From contig JABWAM010000083.1 of the NCBI GenBank assembly GCA_013360985.1, positions 1-9,145 of the forward strand: DNA of 9,145 bases, written 5' to 3'. The position numbers and the translations under genes are program-made. This DNA is from Verrucomicrobiia bacterium (GTDB lineage: Bacteria; Verrucomicrobiota; Verrucomicrobiia; JABWAM01). This document shows, piece by piece, positions 1-6,749 of the stretch; within the stretch, counting starts at the first letter, position 1; every line of letters begins with the position of its first letter. A model generated the notes under the pieces. The model worked only from the letters and a program-made list of their open reading frames with translations. It ran no database searches and was not told where the DNA came from.

Positions 1-251
1 CCTCGCCACATTTTGGGCTCAAGCCGCGGCCGCGGCGCCGCCGGCGGCGGCGCCCTCCCTCGCTTCGCGACCGAGCGGATTTTTCCCAAGCACGGACGAG
101 GGAAAGGGAGGGCGAGGCCGCCGGCCGAGCCGTCGCACTCTTCGTGTGGGGAGTCGGGAATCTCGATACGACCCACCCCTCCGATCCTCCATGGATGATG
201 AGGAGGGTGGCTCTCTGAAAATCGAGCGGATCCGTGGATTTGGGCGCGCCT
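1..251. other. Non-coding leader stretch, no convincing gene
   Basis: No reading frame here looks like a protein. The open frames on both strands translate to Arg/Gly/Ala/Pro-rich strings typical of out-of-frame GC-rich DNA. The stretch lies downstream of the leftward amidase gene, so it may hold that gene's 3' end, but I see no hairpin directly followed by a T-run in the right orientation. An imperfect inverted repeat, CCACCCCTCC (173-182) against GGAGGGTGG (202-210), needs a one-base bulge and has a 19-base loop. A short T-run sits at 80-84 on the plus strand without a good adjacent stem. Confidence 0.5.
23..54. repeat. GC-rich overlapping inverted repeats
   Basis: Two inverted repeats overlap. 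GCCGCGGCCGCGGC at 23-36 is a perfect 14-base palindrome. GGCGCCGCC (34-42) and GGCGGCGCC (46-54) form a perfect nine-base stem with a three-base loop. No T-run follows closely on either strand, so an intrinsic terminator is not supported. It may be a structural or protein-binding element, or simply low-complexity GC-rich DNA. Confidence 0.45.
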
Positions 252-1289
252 TCATGGCGCCGAAGGCTTCATGGCGCGCGCATAACGGAGGATCCCGTCC
301 GCAATCGCGGCGGCGAGCCGCTGGCGGTAGTCCGCCGTCAACAACCTCTTTTCCTCCTCGGGATTCGATAAGAAGCCGCCCTCGACCAAAACGGCCGGAA
401 TCCGCGTCGCCCGGATCACGTGAAAACGCGCGCGCTTGACGCCCCGGTCCTCGACCTCTCGAATTCTTTCGGTCGCCCGTTGTTGAATCAGAAATGCGAG
501 CAGCATGTTGTTTCGGTCGTTGCGGTTACCGGGCTCCTCGGCGAAGCGTCCAAGGCCGAAGCGGCGGGATAACGCGCCGGTGGAACTCAGGCCCGCAGGC
601 GTCAGGCAGTACGTCTCGATTCCGCGCGGACCGCGCGCGGGTTTTGCCGAGTTGAGATGCAGGCTCACGAAGAGATCGGCGCCGCTCGAGTTCGCCATGT
701 CGGCGCGGTCTTCGAGCGAGACGTAGGCGTCGCGCCGGCGCGTCATCAGGGTGCGCACCCCCGCGGCTCGGAGGAGGCGTTCGACTCGCGCCGCGAGATC
801 GAGGGCATAATATTTTTCGAACGACCTTCGCGTGCCCGTGGTCCCCTGGTCTTCGCCTCCGTGTCCGGGGTCGAGCATCACGGTCCTCACGGGAAGCTTG
901 CGAACCGCCCAAGGCCGAAGGATCGGATCGAGCGTCTTCTCGACATCCACCTCGCTGATCAGAAGGCTGTTGCGCGCCATGAGAGGCGCGTCATTCAGCC
1001 AAATGCGCACGTTGTTGACAAAGCACTCACGATTGTTCACGCGGAAGCGGAAGACGCGCCACTTCGACCGCAGAGTGACGTCCAACCCGGTCTGCTTCCA
1101 GTTGCGATCGAAACGATAGAAACGGGCGAGGTCGGCGACGTTGACGTAGTTCCGGCCGCCGACGCGCACGGTGTTGAAGCTCCCTTCGGCGGCGCGCAAT
1201 GCGCCGCACCCCCCGCCGGCCATCGCCAGCGCGAGGATCCACGGGGCGGCCCTCCTTCTCGCGAAGGTCGCTCTCGGCATTCGCATCAT
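252..1289 (-). CDS. Exported N-acetylmuramoyl-L-alanine amidase (Amidase_3 family)
   Basis: Zinc-dependent hydrolase that cuts the amide bond between N-acetylmuramic acid and the stem peptide of peptidoglycan, acting outside the cytoplasmic membrane. Residue numbers here count from the most upstream in-frame codon, a TTG at 1328. A basic segment with RRR (24-26) and a hydrophobic core (about 27-40) ending near ALRA (43-46) look like a signal peptide. Residues about 50-145 resemble the copper amine oxidase N-terminal-like beta domain often found before Amidase_3. The catalytic domain spans about 147-350: LDPGHGG with zinc ligand H156, E171, then SLHLN with H224, and the catalytic glutamate E316 in LVEGGFLSN. 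All expected ligands are present. The start is uncertain: TTG 1328, ATG 1325, ATG 1289 and ATG 1280 are all in frame. I prefer 1289 because AAGG lies about ten bases upstream and the signal peptide is then normally placed. It diverges from zwf. A cell-division or general wall-remodelling role cannot be told apart from sequence. Confidence 0.9.
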   Translation of the reverse strand: MMRMPRATFARRRAAPWILALAMAGGGCGALRAAEGSFNTVRVGGRNYVNVADLARFYRFDRNWKQTGLDVTLRSKWRVFRFRVNNRECFVNNVRIWLNDAPLMARNSLLISEVDVEKTLDPILRPWAVRKLPVRTVMLDPGHGGEDQGTTGTRRSFEKYYALDLAARVERLLRAAGVRTLMTRRRDAYVSLEDRADMANSSGADLFVSLHLNSAKPARGPRGIETYCLTPAGLSSTGALSRRFGLGRFAEEPGNRNDRNNMLLAFLIQQRATERIREVEDRGVKRARFHVIRATRIPAVLVEGGFLSNPEEEKRLLTADYRQRLAAAIADGILRYARAMKPSAP

Positions 1290-1339
1290 GCGCCCCGCAC
1301 CTTCGCATAGCCTCGAAAGGCGCATCAAACCGAAACGCC

Positions 1340-1368
1340 TTGGGCGCGTGAAATATCCGAGCTAGAGT
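1340..1368 (+). promoter_or_regulatory. Candidate promoter of zwf
   Basis: TTGGGC (1340-1345) and TAGAGT (1363-1368) are separated by exactly 17 bases, in the form of a sigma-70 promoter. The -10 box ends only seven bases before the zwf ATG at 1376, so transcription would begin at or next to the start codon. The sequence in between (TCCTCCA) has no Shine-Dalgarno motif. The same layout recurs before three other genes in the window, which raises confidence. The box also lies in the space shared with the divergent amidase gene, for which I found only a weak -10-like GATATT on the minus strand (1357-1352). Confidence 0.5.
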
Positions 1369-1375
1369 TCCTCCA

Positions 1376-2938
1376 ATGAACCCCGTCCCATCTCCTCCTC
1401 CCCTGGATGTCGAGGCGTGCGCGCTCGCCCCCGTCGCAGCGAAGGCCGCGCCCTCCGCGATCGTGATCTTCGGCGCGACCGGCGACCTGACTCACCGCAA
1501 GATCGTTCCCGCGCTGTATCAACTCGCCAAGCAGGGGCGTCTCCCCGAGGAAACCGCCGTTTTCGGGTACGCGCGACGCCCCAAGAGCGACCTCGAGTTC
1601 CGCGCCGGCCTCCGCGCCGCGCTCGAACAGGTCGCGCATGTCCGCCCGGTCCATGCCGAGGCATGGGAGAAACTCGCCGCGCGCATCTGGTACGTGCAAG
1701 GCGACCTCGACGATCCCGCGGGATACGCCCGCCTTCGCGAACGGCTCGCGTCCGTTCCCGGCGCCGCGCTCCTTGAAGATCGCGCCCTCTACTACCTGGC
1801 CACCGCCCCGAGTTTTTTCGGCGTCGTCGCGGACCATCTCGCCACGGCGGGCCTCGCGCCCGGAAATCAGGGCGGCGCCTCGCGGCGTCTCATTGTGGAG
1901 AAACCCTTCGGGGAAGACCTCGCGAGCGCCCAAGAACTCAACCGCGCGCTGCACCGGGCGTTTCCCGAGGAGACCCTCTTCCGCATTGACCATTACCTCG
2001 GCAAAGAGACGGTCCAGAATCTCCTCTATTTCCGCTTCGGAAATTCGATCTACGAGCCGCTATGGAACCGCCGCTACGTGGACCACGTCCAGATCACCGT
2101 CGCCGAACGGCTGGGCGTCGAGACCCGAGGCGACTACTACGACGCGACGGGCGCCGCGCGCGACATGCTGCAAAACCACATGTTCCAACTCCTCAGCCTC
2201 GTGGCGATGGAACCGCCGGCCTCGCTCGACGCCCACGCGATCCACGACGAAAAGGTGAAGGTCTTGCGCTCCATCCCGACTCCTTCCTCCGAGGAAATTC
2301 TGGCCGCCAGCGTGCGCGCGCAATACGGCGCCGGAACGATCGGCGGACGCGCCATCCTCCCTTATCGCCGGGAACCCCGCGTCCAGCCCTCTTCCCGCAC
2401 GGAAACCTTCGTCGCATGGAAGCTCGAGGTGGACAACTGGCGCTGGTCGGGAGTCCCCTTCTACCTGCGCACCGGTAAAGCGCTTGCGCGGCAGGTCACC
2501 GAGATCAACATCGTCTTTCGCCCTCCGCCCAGCGTCCTCTTCGCCGCGGTCTGCGGCGCGAAACTCGGGCGCAACGGCCTCCGCATCCGGATCCAACCCA
2601 ACGAAGGCATTCACCTGCAATTCAACGCCAAGACTCCCGGCCTTCCCGCCATCCAACGCGCCGACCTGCATTTTCGTTATGGCGAAGAGTTCGCGCGCTA
2701 TCTCCCCGAGGCGTACGAACGCCTCCTCCTCGACGCCCTCGCCGGCGATTCGACCCTCTTCACTCGGCGGGATGAAGTCGAGGAAGCCTGGCGGCTCGTG
2801 GACGCCCTTCGCGCCGCGTGGAAGAACGAATCGCGCGCCGACCTCCCCCTCTACGAACCGGGCTCGATGGGCCCCGAGGAATCCGACGCCCTCCTCGCGC
2901 GCGACGGACGAGAATGGCAGCCCGTCCACTACGATTGA
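1376..2938 (+). CDS. zwf: Glucose-6-phosphate 1-dehydrogenase
   Basis: Cytoplasmic enzyme oxidising glucose 6-phosphate to 6-phosphoglucono-1,5-lactone with reduction of NADP(+) (or NAD(+)), the entry step of the oxidative pentose phosphate pathway. The 520-residue product is near the usual length of about 490-515. The N-terminal Rossmann domain has FGATGDLTHRK (32-42), the family form of the dinucleotide-binding turn. EKPFG is at 175-179. The family signature RIDHYLGKE is at 203-211, with H206 as the phosphate-binding histidine. H268 in QNH (266-268) fits the catalytic base, and its 62-residue distance from H206 matches H178/H240 of the Leuconostoc enzyme. The C-terminal beta+alpha domain includes FYLRTGKAL. 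The first 27 residues are a Pro/Ala-rich extension before the first beta strand. ATG 1376 is kept because the candidate promoter abuts it. The gene is followed after 43 bases by pgl, its pathway partner, so the two are probably co-transcribed. Cofactor preference cannot be read with certainty. Confidence 0.98.
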   Translation: MNPVPSPPPLDVEACALAPVAAKAAPSAIVIFGATGDLTHRKIVPALYQLAKQGRLPEETAVFGYARRPKSDLEFRAGLRAALEQVAHVRPVHAEAWEKLAARIWYVQGDLDDPAGYARLRERLASVPGAALLEDRALYYLATAPSFFGVVADHLATAGLAPGNQGGASRRLIVEKPFGEDLASAQELNRALHRAFPEETLFRIDHYLGKETVQNLLYFRFGNSIYEPLWNRRYVDHVQITVAERLGVETRGDYYDATGAARDMLQNHMFQLLSLVAMEPPASLDAHAIHDEKVKVLRSIPTPSSEEILAASVRAQYGAGTIGGRAILPYRREPRVQPSSRTETFVAWKLEVDNWRWSGVPFYLRTGKALARQVTEINIVFRPPPSVLFAAVCGAKLGRNGLRIRIQPNEGIHLQFNAKTPGLPAIQRADLHFRYGEEFARYLPEAYERLLLDALAGDSTLFTRRDEVEEAWRLVDALRAAWKNESRADLPLYEPGSMGPEESDALLARDGREWQPVHYD

Positions 2939-2981
2939 CGAACCGCCCCTCTTGGGATTCCGTTCCTGATCGTTCGCCCCG

Positions 2982-3656
2982 ATGATCCAGCCTCTCCTCT
3001 TCCCCTCCGAGACGGAATGGCTCGCGGCGTTGCGCTCTGCGTTTCTCGATGCGCAGGCCACGACCCTCGCCCAACAACAGGTCTTTCATGTCGCCTTATC
3101 GGGCGGGCGGACGCCCGCTCCGTTGTACCGGTCGCTTGCCCGAGAAGCGCTCGCTTGGGAGCGCATCGAGTGGTGGATGGGAGACGAACGGCATGTCCCC
3201 GCCGAGGATCCCGCGAGCAATGGACGCATGGCGCGCGAGGCCTTCGCCGCGGCCGGCGCGCGCTTCCGCTTTCAGCCTTGGGACGTCGCGTTCCCTCCGG
3301 AGGAAGCGGCGCGCCGATACGCGAAACGGATGCGCGCGCGGATCGGCAACCCGCCCATCTTGGATCTCGTCCTCCTCGGCCTCGGAAACGACGGACACAC
3401 CGCCTCGCTTTTCCCAGGAAGCCCAGCCCTCGCGATCACGGAACGGGATGCCGCGCCCGCTCCCGGACCTCCTCCGCATCCGCATCGCCTCACGCTGACC
3501 TACCCCGTGTTCGACCGCAGCCGAGAGGTATGGTTTCTCGTAAGCGGCAGAGAAAAGGAGCGCATGATCCGTCGACTTCTTCAAAGCGACGACGCCCTGC
3601 CCGCCGCGCGAATTCGCGGTCCGCGGCAAAAACTCTTTTGGCGCCGCGACGGCTGA
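2982..3656 (+). CDS. pgl: 6-phosphogluconolactonase (DevB/Pgl family)
   Basis: Hydrolyses 6-phosphogluconolactone, the product of the upstream Zwf, to 6-phosphogluconate in the cytoplasm. The 224-residue protein belongs to the glucosamine-6-phosphate isomerase/6-phosphogluconolactonase superfamily and is slightly shorter than the common 230-250. Diagnostic blocks appear in order: ALSGGRTP (38-45), GDERHVP (67-73), SNGRMA (79-84) and LGLGNDGHTASLFPG (132-146). The GDERHVP block and the pairing with zwf favour lactonase over glucosamine-6-phosphate deaminase. There is no Shine-Dalgarno motif before ATG 2982; the preceding bases are TTCGCCCCG. The 43-base gap from zwf suggests one operon. A TTGACG at 2935-2940 overlaps the zwf stop but has only a poor partner (TTCCGT, 2958-2963), so a separate promoter is doubtful. 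The next oxidative-branch gene, gnd, is not in the window. Confidence 0.95.
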   Translation: MIQPLLFPSETEWLAALRSAFLDAQATTLAQQQVFHVALSGGRTPAPLYRSLAREALAWERIEWWMGDERHVPAEDPASNGRMAREAFAAAGARFRFQPWDVAFPPEEAARRYAKRMRARIGNPPILDLVLLGLGNDGHTASLFPGSPALAITERDAAPAPGPPPHPHRLTLTYPVFDRSREVWFLVSGREKERMIRRLLQSDDALPAARIRGPRQKLFWRRDG

Positions 3657-3693
3657 TCTCGGAAGAAGCGGCCCTCTCCGCTCCCATCGCGCG

Positions 3694-3722
3694 TTGATTC
3701 CGAAGCGACCTTTTCCTATTCT
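3694..3722 (+). promoter_or_regulatory. Candidate promoter of the isomerase-polX unit
   Basis: TTGATT (3694-3699) and TATTCT (3717-3722) are exactly 17 bases apart. Each matches four of six positions of the sigma-70 consensus. It lies in the 97-base gap after pgl. The -10 box ends 31 bases before ATG 3754, giving a short leader of roughly 25 bases. That leader is pyrimidine-rich (CGCCTTTTCTT just before the ATG) and has no Shine-Dalgarno motif. The TTG at 3694 is also in frame with the isomerase, but starting there would put the promoter inside the gene. Confidence 0.5.
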
Positions 3723-3753
3723 CGTCCCGCCAACCTTCAACCCGCCTTTTCTT

Positions 3754-4770
3754 ATGCCACGCCCCGTGACCCTCTTCACTGGCCAATGGGCCGACCTCCC
3801 CTTCGCCACGCTCTGCGCCAAGGCGAAATCCTTCGGTTACGACGGCCTCGAAATCGCCTGCTGGGGCGATCATTTCGATGTCCTCAAGGGTGCCAAGGAC
3901 CGGGCCTATTGCGACACGCGCCACGAAATCCTCGCGAAGCATGGGCTCGCCACCTGGGCGATCTCCAATCACCTCGTCGGCCAGGCGGTCTGCGACCTCA
4001 TTGACGCCCGCCATCAGGCGATCCTCCCCGCGCGCGTCTGGGGCGACGGCAAGCCCGAAGGCGTCCGCGCACGCGCCGCCGAAGAGATGATCCGCACCGC
4101 GCACGCCGCGAAAAACCTCGGCGTAAAGGTGGTGAACGGCTTCACGGGATCTTCCATTTGGCATCTCCTCTACAGCTTCCCGCCGGTGTCGCCCGCCCAG
4201 ATCGAGGCGGGCTTCGAGGATTTCGCGACCCGTTGGAAACCGATCCTCGACGAATACAAAAAATGCGGCGTCCGCTTCGCGCTCGAGGCGCATCCTACCG
4301 AGATCGCCTTCGACACGGTGACCGCGGAGCGCGCCGTCGCCGCGCTCGACGGACACAAGTCCTTCGGATTCAACTACGACCCGTCGCACCTTGGCTACCA
4401 ATGGGTGGACTACGTGGAGTTCCTCCGCCGTCACGCGGACCGCATCTTTCATGTCCACATGAAGGACGTCCAATGGAGCCCGCGCCCCGCCAACTCGGGC
4501 GTCTTTGGGGGACACCTCCCCTTCGGCGATCCGCGCCGCTGCTGGGACTTCCGCTCGCTCGGGCGGGGCGGTATTCGATTCGAGCCGATCTTGCGCGCGC
4601 TCAACGACCTCGATTACCGCGGCCCGCTTTCCGTCGAATGGGAAGACCCAGGCATGGACCGCGAGCATGGCGCCGCCGAGGCCTGCCGCTTCGTGCGCGC
4701 GCTCGATTTCCCAACGAGCGCCCGCGCCTTCGACGCCGCCTTCGACAAAGGAGAGCAGAAAGCGCGGTGA
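3754..4770 (+). CDS. Sugar phosphate isomerase/epimerase, xylose isomerase-like TIM barrel
   Basis: Predicted metal-dependent TIM-barrel enzyme of the AP_endonuc_2/xylose isomerase-like superfamily, which interconverts ketose and aldose sugars or epimers; the substrate is unknown. From ATG 3754 it has 338 residues. The first strand leads to GYDGLEIACWGDH (28-40). Likely metal ligands occur at the family positions: E178 in LEAHPTE, D209 in NYDPSHLG, H235 in HVHMKD and E295 in SVEWEDPGMDRE. This C-terminal block is typical of a subfamily common in Planctomycetota and Verrucomicrobiota. An in-frame TTG at 3694 would add 20 residues, but these are Pro-rich, unlike the family, and overlap the candidate promoter. 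No signal peptide is seen, so it is probably cytoplasmic. polX follows with a five-base gap, or a four-base overlap if polX uses GTG 4767, indicating one transcript. Inosose isomerase or keto-sugar epimerase activity is possible but unproven. Endonuclease IV is less likely because its full nine-ligand zinc set is not apparent. Confidence 0.88.
   Translation: MPRPVTLFTGQWADLPFATLCAKAKSFGYDGLEIACWGDHFDVLKGAKDRAYCDTRHEILAKHGLATWAISNHLVGQAVCDLIDARHQAILPARVWGDGKPEGVRARAAEEMIRTAHAAKNLGVKVVNGFTGSSIWHLLYSFPPVSPAQIEAGFEDFATRWKPILDEYKKCGVRFALEAHPTEIAFDTVTAERAVAALDGHKSFGFNYDPSHLGYQWVDYVEFLRRHADRIFHVHMKDVQWSPRPANSGVFGGHLPFGDPRRCWDFRSLGRGGIRFEPILRALNDLDYRGPLSVEWEDPGMDREHGAAEACRFVRALDFPTSARAFDAAFDKGEQKAR
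4749..4753 (+). promoter_or_regulatory. Shine-Dalgarno motif before polX
   Basis: AGGAG, within AAAGGAGAG (4747-4755), sits inside the end of the isomerase gene. It is the only clear Shine-Dalgarno motif before a rightward gene in this window. It ends 13 bases before an in-frame GTG at 4767, which overlaps the upstream TGA, and 22 bases before ATG 4776. The spacing therefore favours the GTG or translational coupling. Confidence 0.4.
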
Positions 4771-4775
4771 CGCCC

Positions 4776-6509
4776 ATGGATCGTCACGAAATCGCCGAGG
4801 TCCTCCGCAAAATCGGAACGCTTCTCGATCTCAAGGGCGAAAACCGTTTCAAGGTCCTCGCCTACGCAAACGCCGCGCGCGCCCTGGAGGGTTTGCCGGA
4901 GGACTTCGATCGTCTCGTCGCCGAGAAACGCCTCGGCGAGATCAAGGGGATCGGCGTCGAGCTTTCCAAAAAGATCGCCGAACTCCACGCCACCGGCCGC
5001 CTTCCTTACCACGAGGAACTGAAGGCCTCCTTTCCGCCCGGTCTCCTCGATTGCCTCCGCGTCCCGGGCCTCGGACCGAAGAAGCTGCGCGCGCTGTGGG
5101 AACATCTCCAAATCGATTCCCTCGGCGAGCTTCAGCTCGCCTGCGAGCGCGGCCTGATCGCCGGACTCGAAGGCTTTGGCGAAAAAACCCAGGCGAAGAT
5201 CCTCGAGGGGATCGCCCGCCTCGAGACCTACCGCGGTCAGTTTTTTCTCGCCGAGGCCGACGCCCTCGCCCGCCCGATTCTGGAGGCCTTGCGCGCCTGC
5301 AAAGCCACCCAACGCGCCGAAGCGGCCGGCAGCCTCCGCCGCCGCAAGGAACTCGTCCGCGACTTGGATTTCGTTGTCGCCACCGAACGTCCCGCCGAGG
5401 TGATGGACGCCTTTTTCTCCGCGCCGGGCGCGGAAAAGGCGGTCCATCGCGGCCCGACCAAGGCGAGCCTGCTCCTCGAAAACGGGATGCAGGCCGACCT
5501 GCGCTGCGTGACGCCCGCGGAGTTCCCCTTCGCGCTCGCCTATTTCACCGGCTCCAAGGAGCACAACATCGCGCTCCGCCAGCGCGCGATCTCCCAGAAG
5601 CTCAAACTCAACGAGTACGGGCTCTTCCCCGCGGAGACGGCGGAGGCGGAGACGAAGCCGTGCCGCGACGAGGCGGAGATCTACCGCGCGCTCGGCCTCG
5701 CGCACATTCCCCCCGAGCTGCGCGAGGACCTGGGAGAGATCGAGGCCGCCGAGAAAGGCGCTCTGCCCCGCCTCGTCCGCGCCGAAGACCTCCGCGGGGC
5801 TTTCCACTGCCACACCCTCGCCAGCGACGGACGAAGCTCTCTCGAGGAGATGGTGCGCGCCGCGATCGCGCTCGGCTGGGAATACCTCGGCATCGCCGAC
5901 CACAGCAAAAGCGGCGCCCGAGGGCTGGATGCGACGCGCCTCGACGCGCAAATCCGAGAGATCGCGGAGATGAACCGTCGCTTGGCCGACGAAGGCCTCC
6001 GCTTCCGAGTTTTCGCGGGAAGCGAGGTGGACATCCTCGGCGACGGACAACTCGATTTTCCCGACGACGTCCTCGCCCGCCTCGATTACGTGGTCGCCTC
6101 GGTGCACCTCGGTTTCGCAGGCGATGAAGCGAAACAAACCGCGCGCGTCCTGCGTGCGATCTCCCATCCGCGCGTCACCATGCTCGGGCACGCCACGGGA
6201 CGGCTCCTCCTTGGACGCGAGCCGCTCCGCCTCAATCTCCCCGCGATCCTCGACGCGGCGGCGGAACAGAAGGTGATCCTCGAGTTCAACACGAGCCCCT
6301 CCCGGATGGACCTCGACTGGCGCTGGTGGAAGCGCGCGCGCGACCTCGGAGTGCTCTGCGCGATCAACCCCGACGCGCATCGGGCGGACAAAATCCGCCA
6401 GGCGATCGACGGCACGGCGACCGCCAGCAAGGGGTGGCTCCGCCCCGAAGACGTCCTCAACACGCGCACGACCGCCGAAGTCGAAAAACTCTTGCGGCGG
6501 CGGAAGTGA
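4776..6509 (+). CDS. polX: DNA polymerase/3'-5' exonuclease PolX (family X polymerase plus PHP domain)
   Basis: Bacterial family X DNA polymerase, known for gap filling in base excision repair, fused to a PHP phosphoesterase domain giving Mn-dependent 3'-5' exonuclease and, in studied members, AP endonuclease and 3'-phosphodiesterase activity. The 577 residues match the usual 570-580. The N-terminal 8-kDa-like domain begins with HEIAEVL and LKGENRFKVLAYANAARALE (19-38). Helix-hairpin-helix DNA-binding segments are near KGIG (57-60), VPGLG (96-100) and EGFGEK (132-137). The polymerase site has GS (185-186), D196 and D198 in RDLDFVV, and D241 in QADLR; YFTGSKEHNIALR is at 256-268. PHP ligands are H344 and H346, D375-H376, E417, H444, H472 and D533/H535 in NPDAH. 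Both active sites look complete. ATG 4776 aligns with the family start; GTG 4767 would add three residues and overlap the upstream stop. It is coupled to the isomerase gene. The N-terminal region of the frame, read upstream of 4767, is inside the isomerase and is not part of PolX. Confidence 0.97.
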   Translation: MDRHEIAEVLRKIGTLLDLKGENRFKVLAYANAARALEGLPEDFDRLVAEKRLGEIKGIGVELSKKIAELHATGRLPYHEELKASFPPGLLDCLRVPGLGPKKLRALWEHLQIDSLGELQLACERGLIAGLEGFGEKTQAKILEGIARLETYRGQFFLAEADALARPILEALRACKATQRAEAAGSLRRRKELVRDLDFVVATERPAEVMDAFFSAPGAEKAVHRGPTKASLLLENGMQADLRCVTPAEFPFALAYFTGSKEHNIALRQRAISQKLKLNEYGLFPAETAEAETKPCRDEAEIYRALGLAHIPPELREDLGEIEAAEKGALPRLVRAEDLRGAFHCHTLASDGRSSLEEMVRAAIALGWEYLGIADHSKSGARGLDATRLDAQIREIAEMNRRLADEGLRFRVFAGSEVDILGDGQLDFPDDVLARLDYVVASVHLGFAGDEAKQTARVLRAISHPRVTMLGHATGRLLLGREPLRLNLPAILDAAAEQKVILEFNTSPSRMDLDWRWWKRARDLGVLCAINPDAHRADKIRQAIDGTATASKGWLRPEDVLNTRTTAEVEKLLRRRK

Positions 6510-6568
6510 CCGACGGCGGCGGACCGTTCATCGAACGCGTTCCCAGCGCCGCGCCTGTCGAATGGAGA

Positions 6569-6598
6569 CCGGCCGGCCGGCCGCGAGTCGCCTCGCGG
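6569..6598. repeat. CCGG tandem palindrome and adjoining perfect hairpin
   Basis: CCGGCCGGCCGGCCG at 6569-6583 is a run of CCGG units containing a 14-base palindrome. It runs straight into CCGCGAG (6581-6587), a TCGC loop, and CTCGCGG (6592-6598), a perfect seven-base stem with a four-base loop. It lies 60-90 bases after the polX stop and could stabilise or help end the polX message. No T-run follows, so an intrinsic terminator is not shown. Confidence 0.5.
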
Positions 6599-6625
6599 AA
6601 CGAACCCGTCTTCGCGGAAGGCGGG

Positions 6626-6643
6626 CGAGGCCCCTCGGCCTCG
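6626..6643. repeat. Perfect inverted repeat, seven-base stem
   Basis: CGAGGCC (6626-6632) and GGCCTCG (6637-6643) pair perfectly around a CCTC loop. The size matches the preceding stem (seven bases plus a four-base loop), although the sequences differ. It is in the polX-typA spacer and has no following T-run. Confidence 0.5.
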
Positions 6644-6671
6644 GAACGCGTGTCCGGAAACTCGGATCATG

Positions 6672-6709
6672 CGCGCGAGAGCGTCTTGCGCGGAGGCTTC
6701 GAATTTTTT
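6672..6709 (+). terminator. Weak terminator-like hairpin after polX
   Basis: CGCGCGAGA (6672-6680) and TCTTGCGCG (6684-6692) form a nine-base stem with one G-T wobble and a three-base loop. Six T residues follow at 6704-6709, 11 bases beyond the stem. Intrinsic terminators normally have the T-run directly after the stem, so this is only a weak candidate for ending the isomerase-polX transcript. Confidence 0.25.
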
Positions 6710-6732
6710 CACCTCCGCCATTGATGCGGAGG
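6690..6732 (+). repeat. Three-part repeat allowing two competing hairpins before typA
   Basis: GCGGAGG occurs at 6690-6696 and again at 6726-6732, with its exact reverse complement CCTCCGC between them at 6712-6718. The middle copy can pair with the upstream copy (15-base loop containing the T-run) or with the downstream copy (seven-base loop), but not with both. The upstream copy also overlaps the stem at 6672-6692. The downstream copy lies inside the spacer of the candidate typA promoter. It could be an attenuator acting on read-through from polX, or a pair of protein-binding sites, or chance in GC-rich DNA. Confidence 0.4.
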
Positions 6733-6749
6733 GGATTCAGGTCTACCGT
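6721..6749 (+). promoter_or_regulatory. Candidate promoter of typA
   Basis: TTGATG (6721-6726) and TACCGT (6744-6749) are separated by exactly 17 bases. The -10 box ends 12 bases before ATG 6762, and the intervening GCGCCCCCCTCC contains no Shine-Dalgarno motif. Transcription would start about five bases before the ATG. The -35 box sits in the loop of the inverted repeat at 6712-6732, so a factor binding that repeat would block the promoter. Confidence 0.45.

Noticed and set aside
1..198. Open plus-strand frame entering from the left edge
   Set aside because: The translation is Arg/Gly/Pro/Ser-rich with no motif or gene-like codon pattern, and it overlaps strong palindromes.
250..277. Direct repeat CTTCATGGCGC at 250-260 and 267-277
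   Set aside because: Only two copies of 11 bases at the amidase C-terminus, in GC-rich coding sequence. Too short to indicate a mobile element or array.
1165..1215. Possible lipoprotein signal in the amidase (cysteine at residue 41 counted from 1328)
   Set aside because: The residues before the cysteine are GGG, without the Leu/Val/Ile at -3 expected of a lipobox. A normal secretory signal peptide fits as well or better.
2935..2963. Possible separate pgl promoter, TTGACG with TTCCGT at 17-base spacing
   Set aside because: The -35 box is good, but the -10 box keeps only the two outer T residues of the consensus. Co-transcription with zwf across 43 bases is the simpler explanation.
3667..3682. 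Small hairpin AGCGG/CCGCT after pgl as a terminator
   Set aside because: The stem is only five bases and no T-run follows.
4614..6380. Very long open frame on the minus strand, 588 codons, opposite polX
   Set aside because: It lies antisense to a gene with complete polymerase and PHP motifs. Its translation has no recognisable motif and reads as low-information Glu/Ala/Arg/Gly sequence, as expected when GC-rich third positions suppress stop codons on the other strand.
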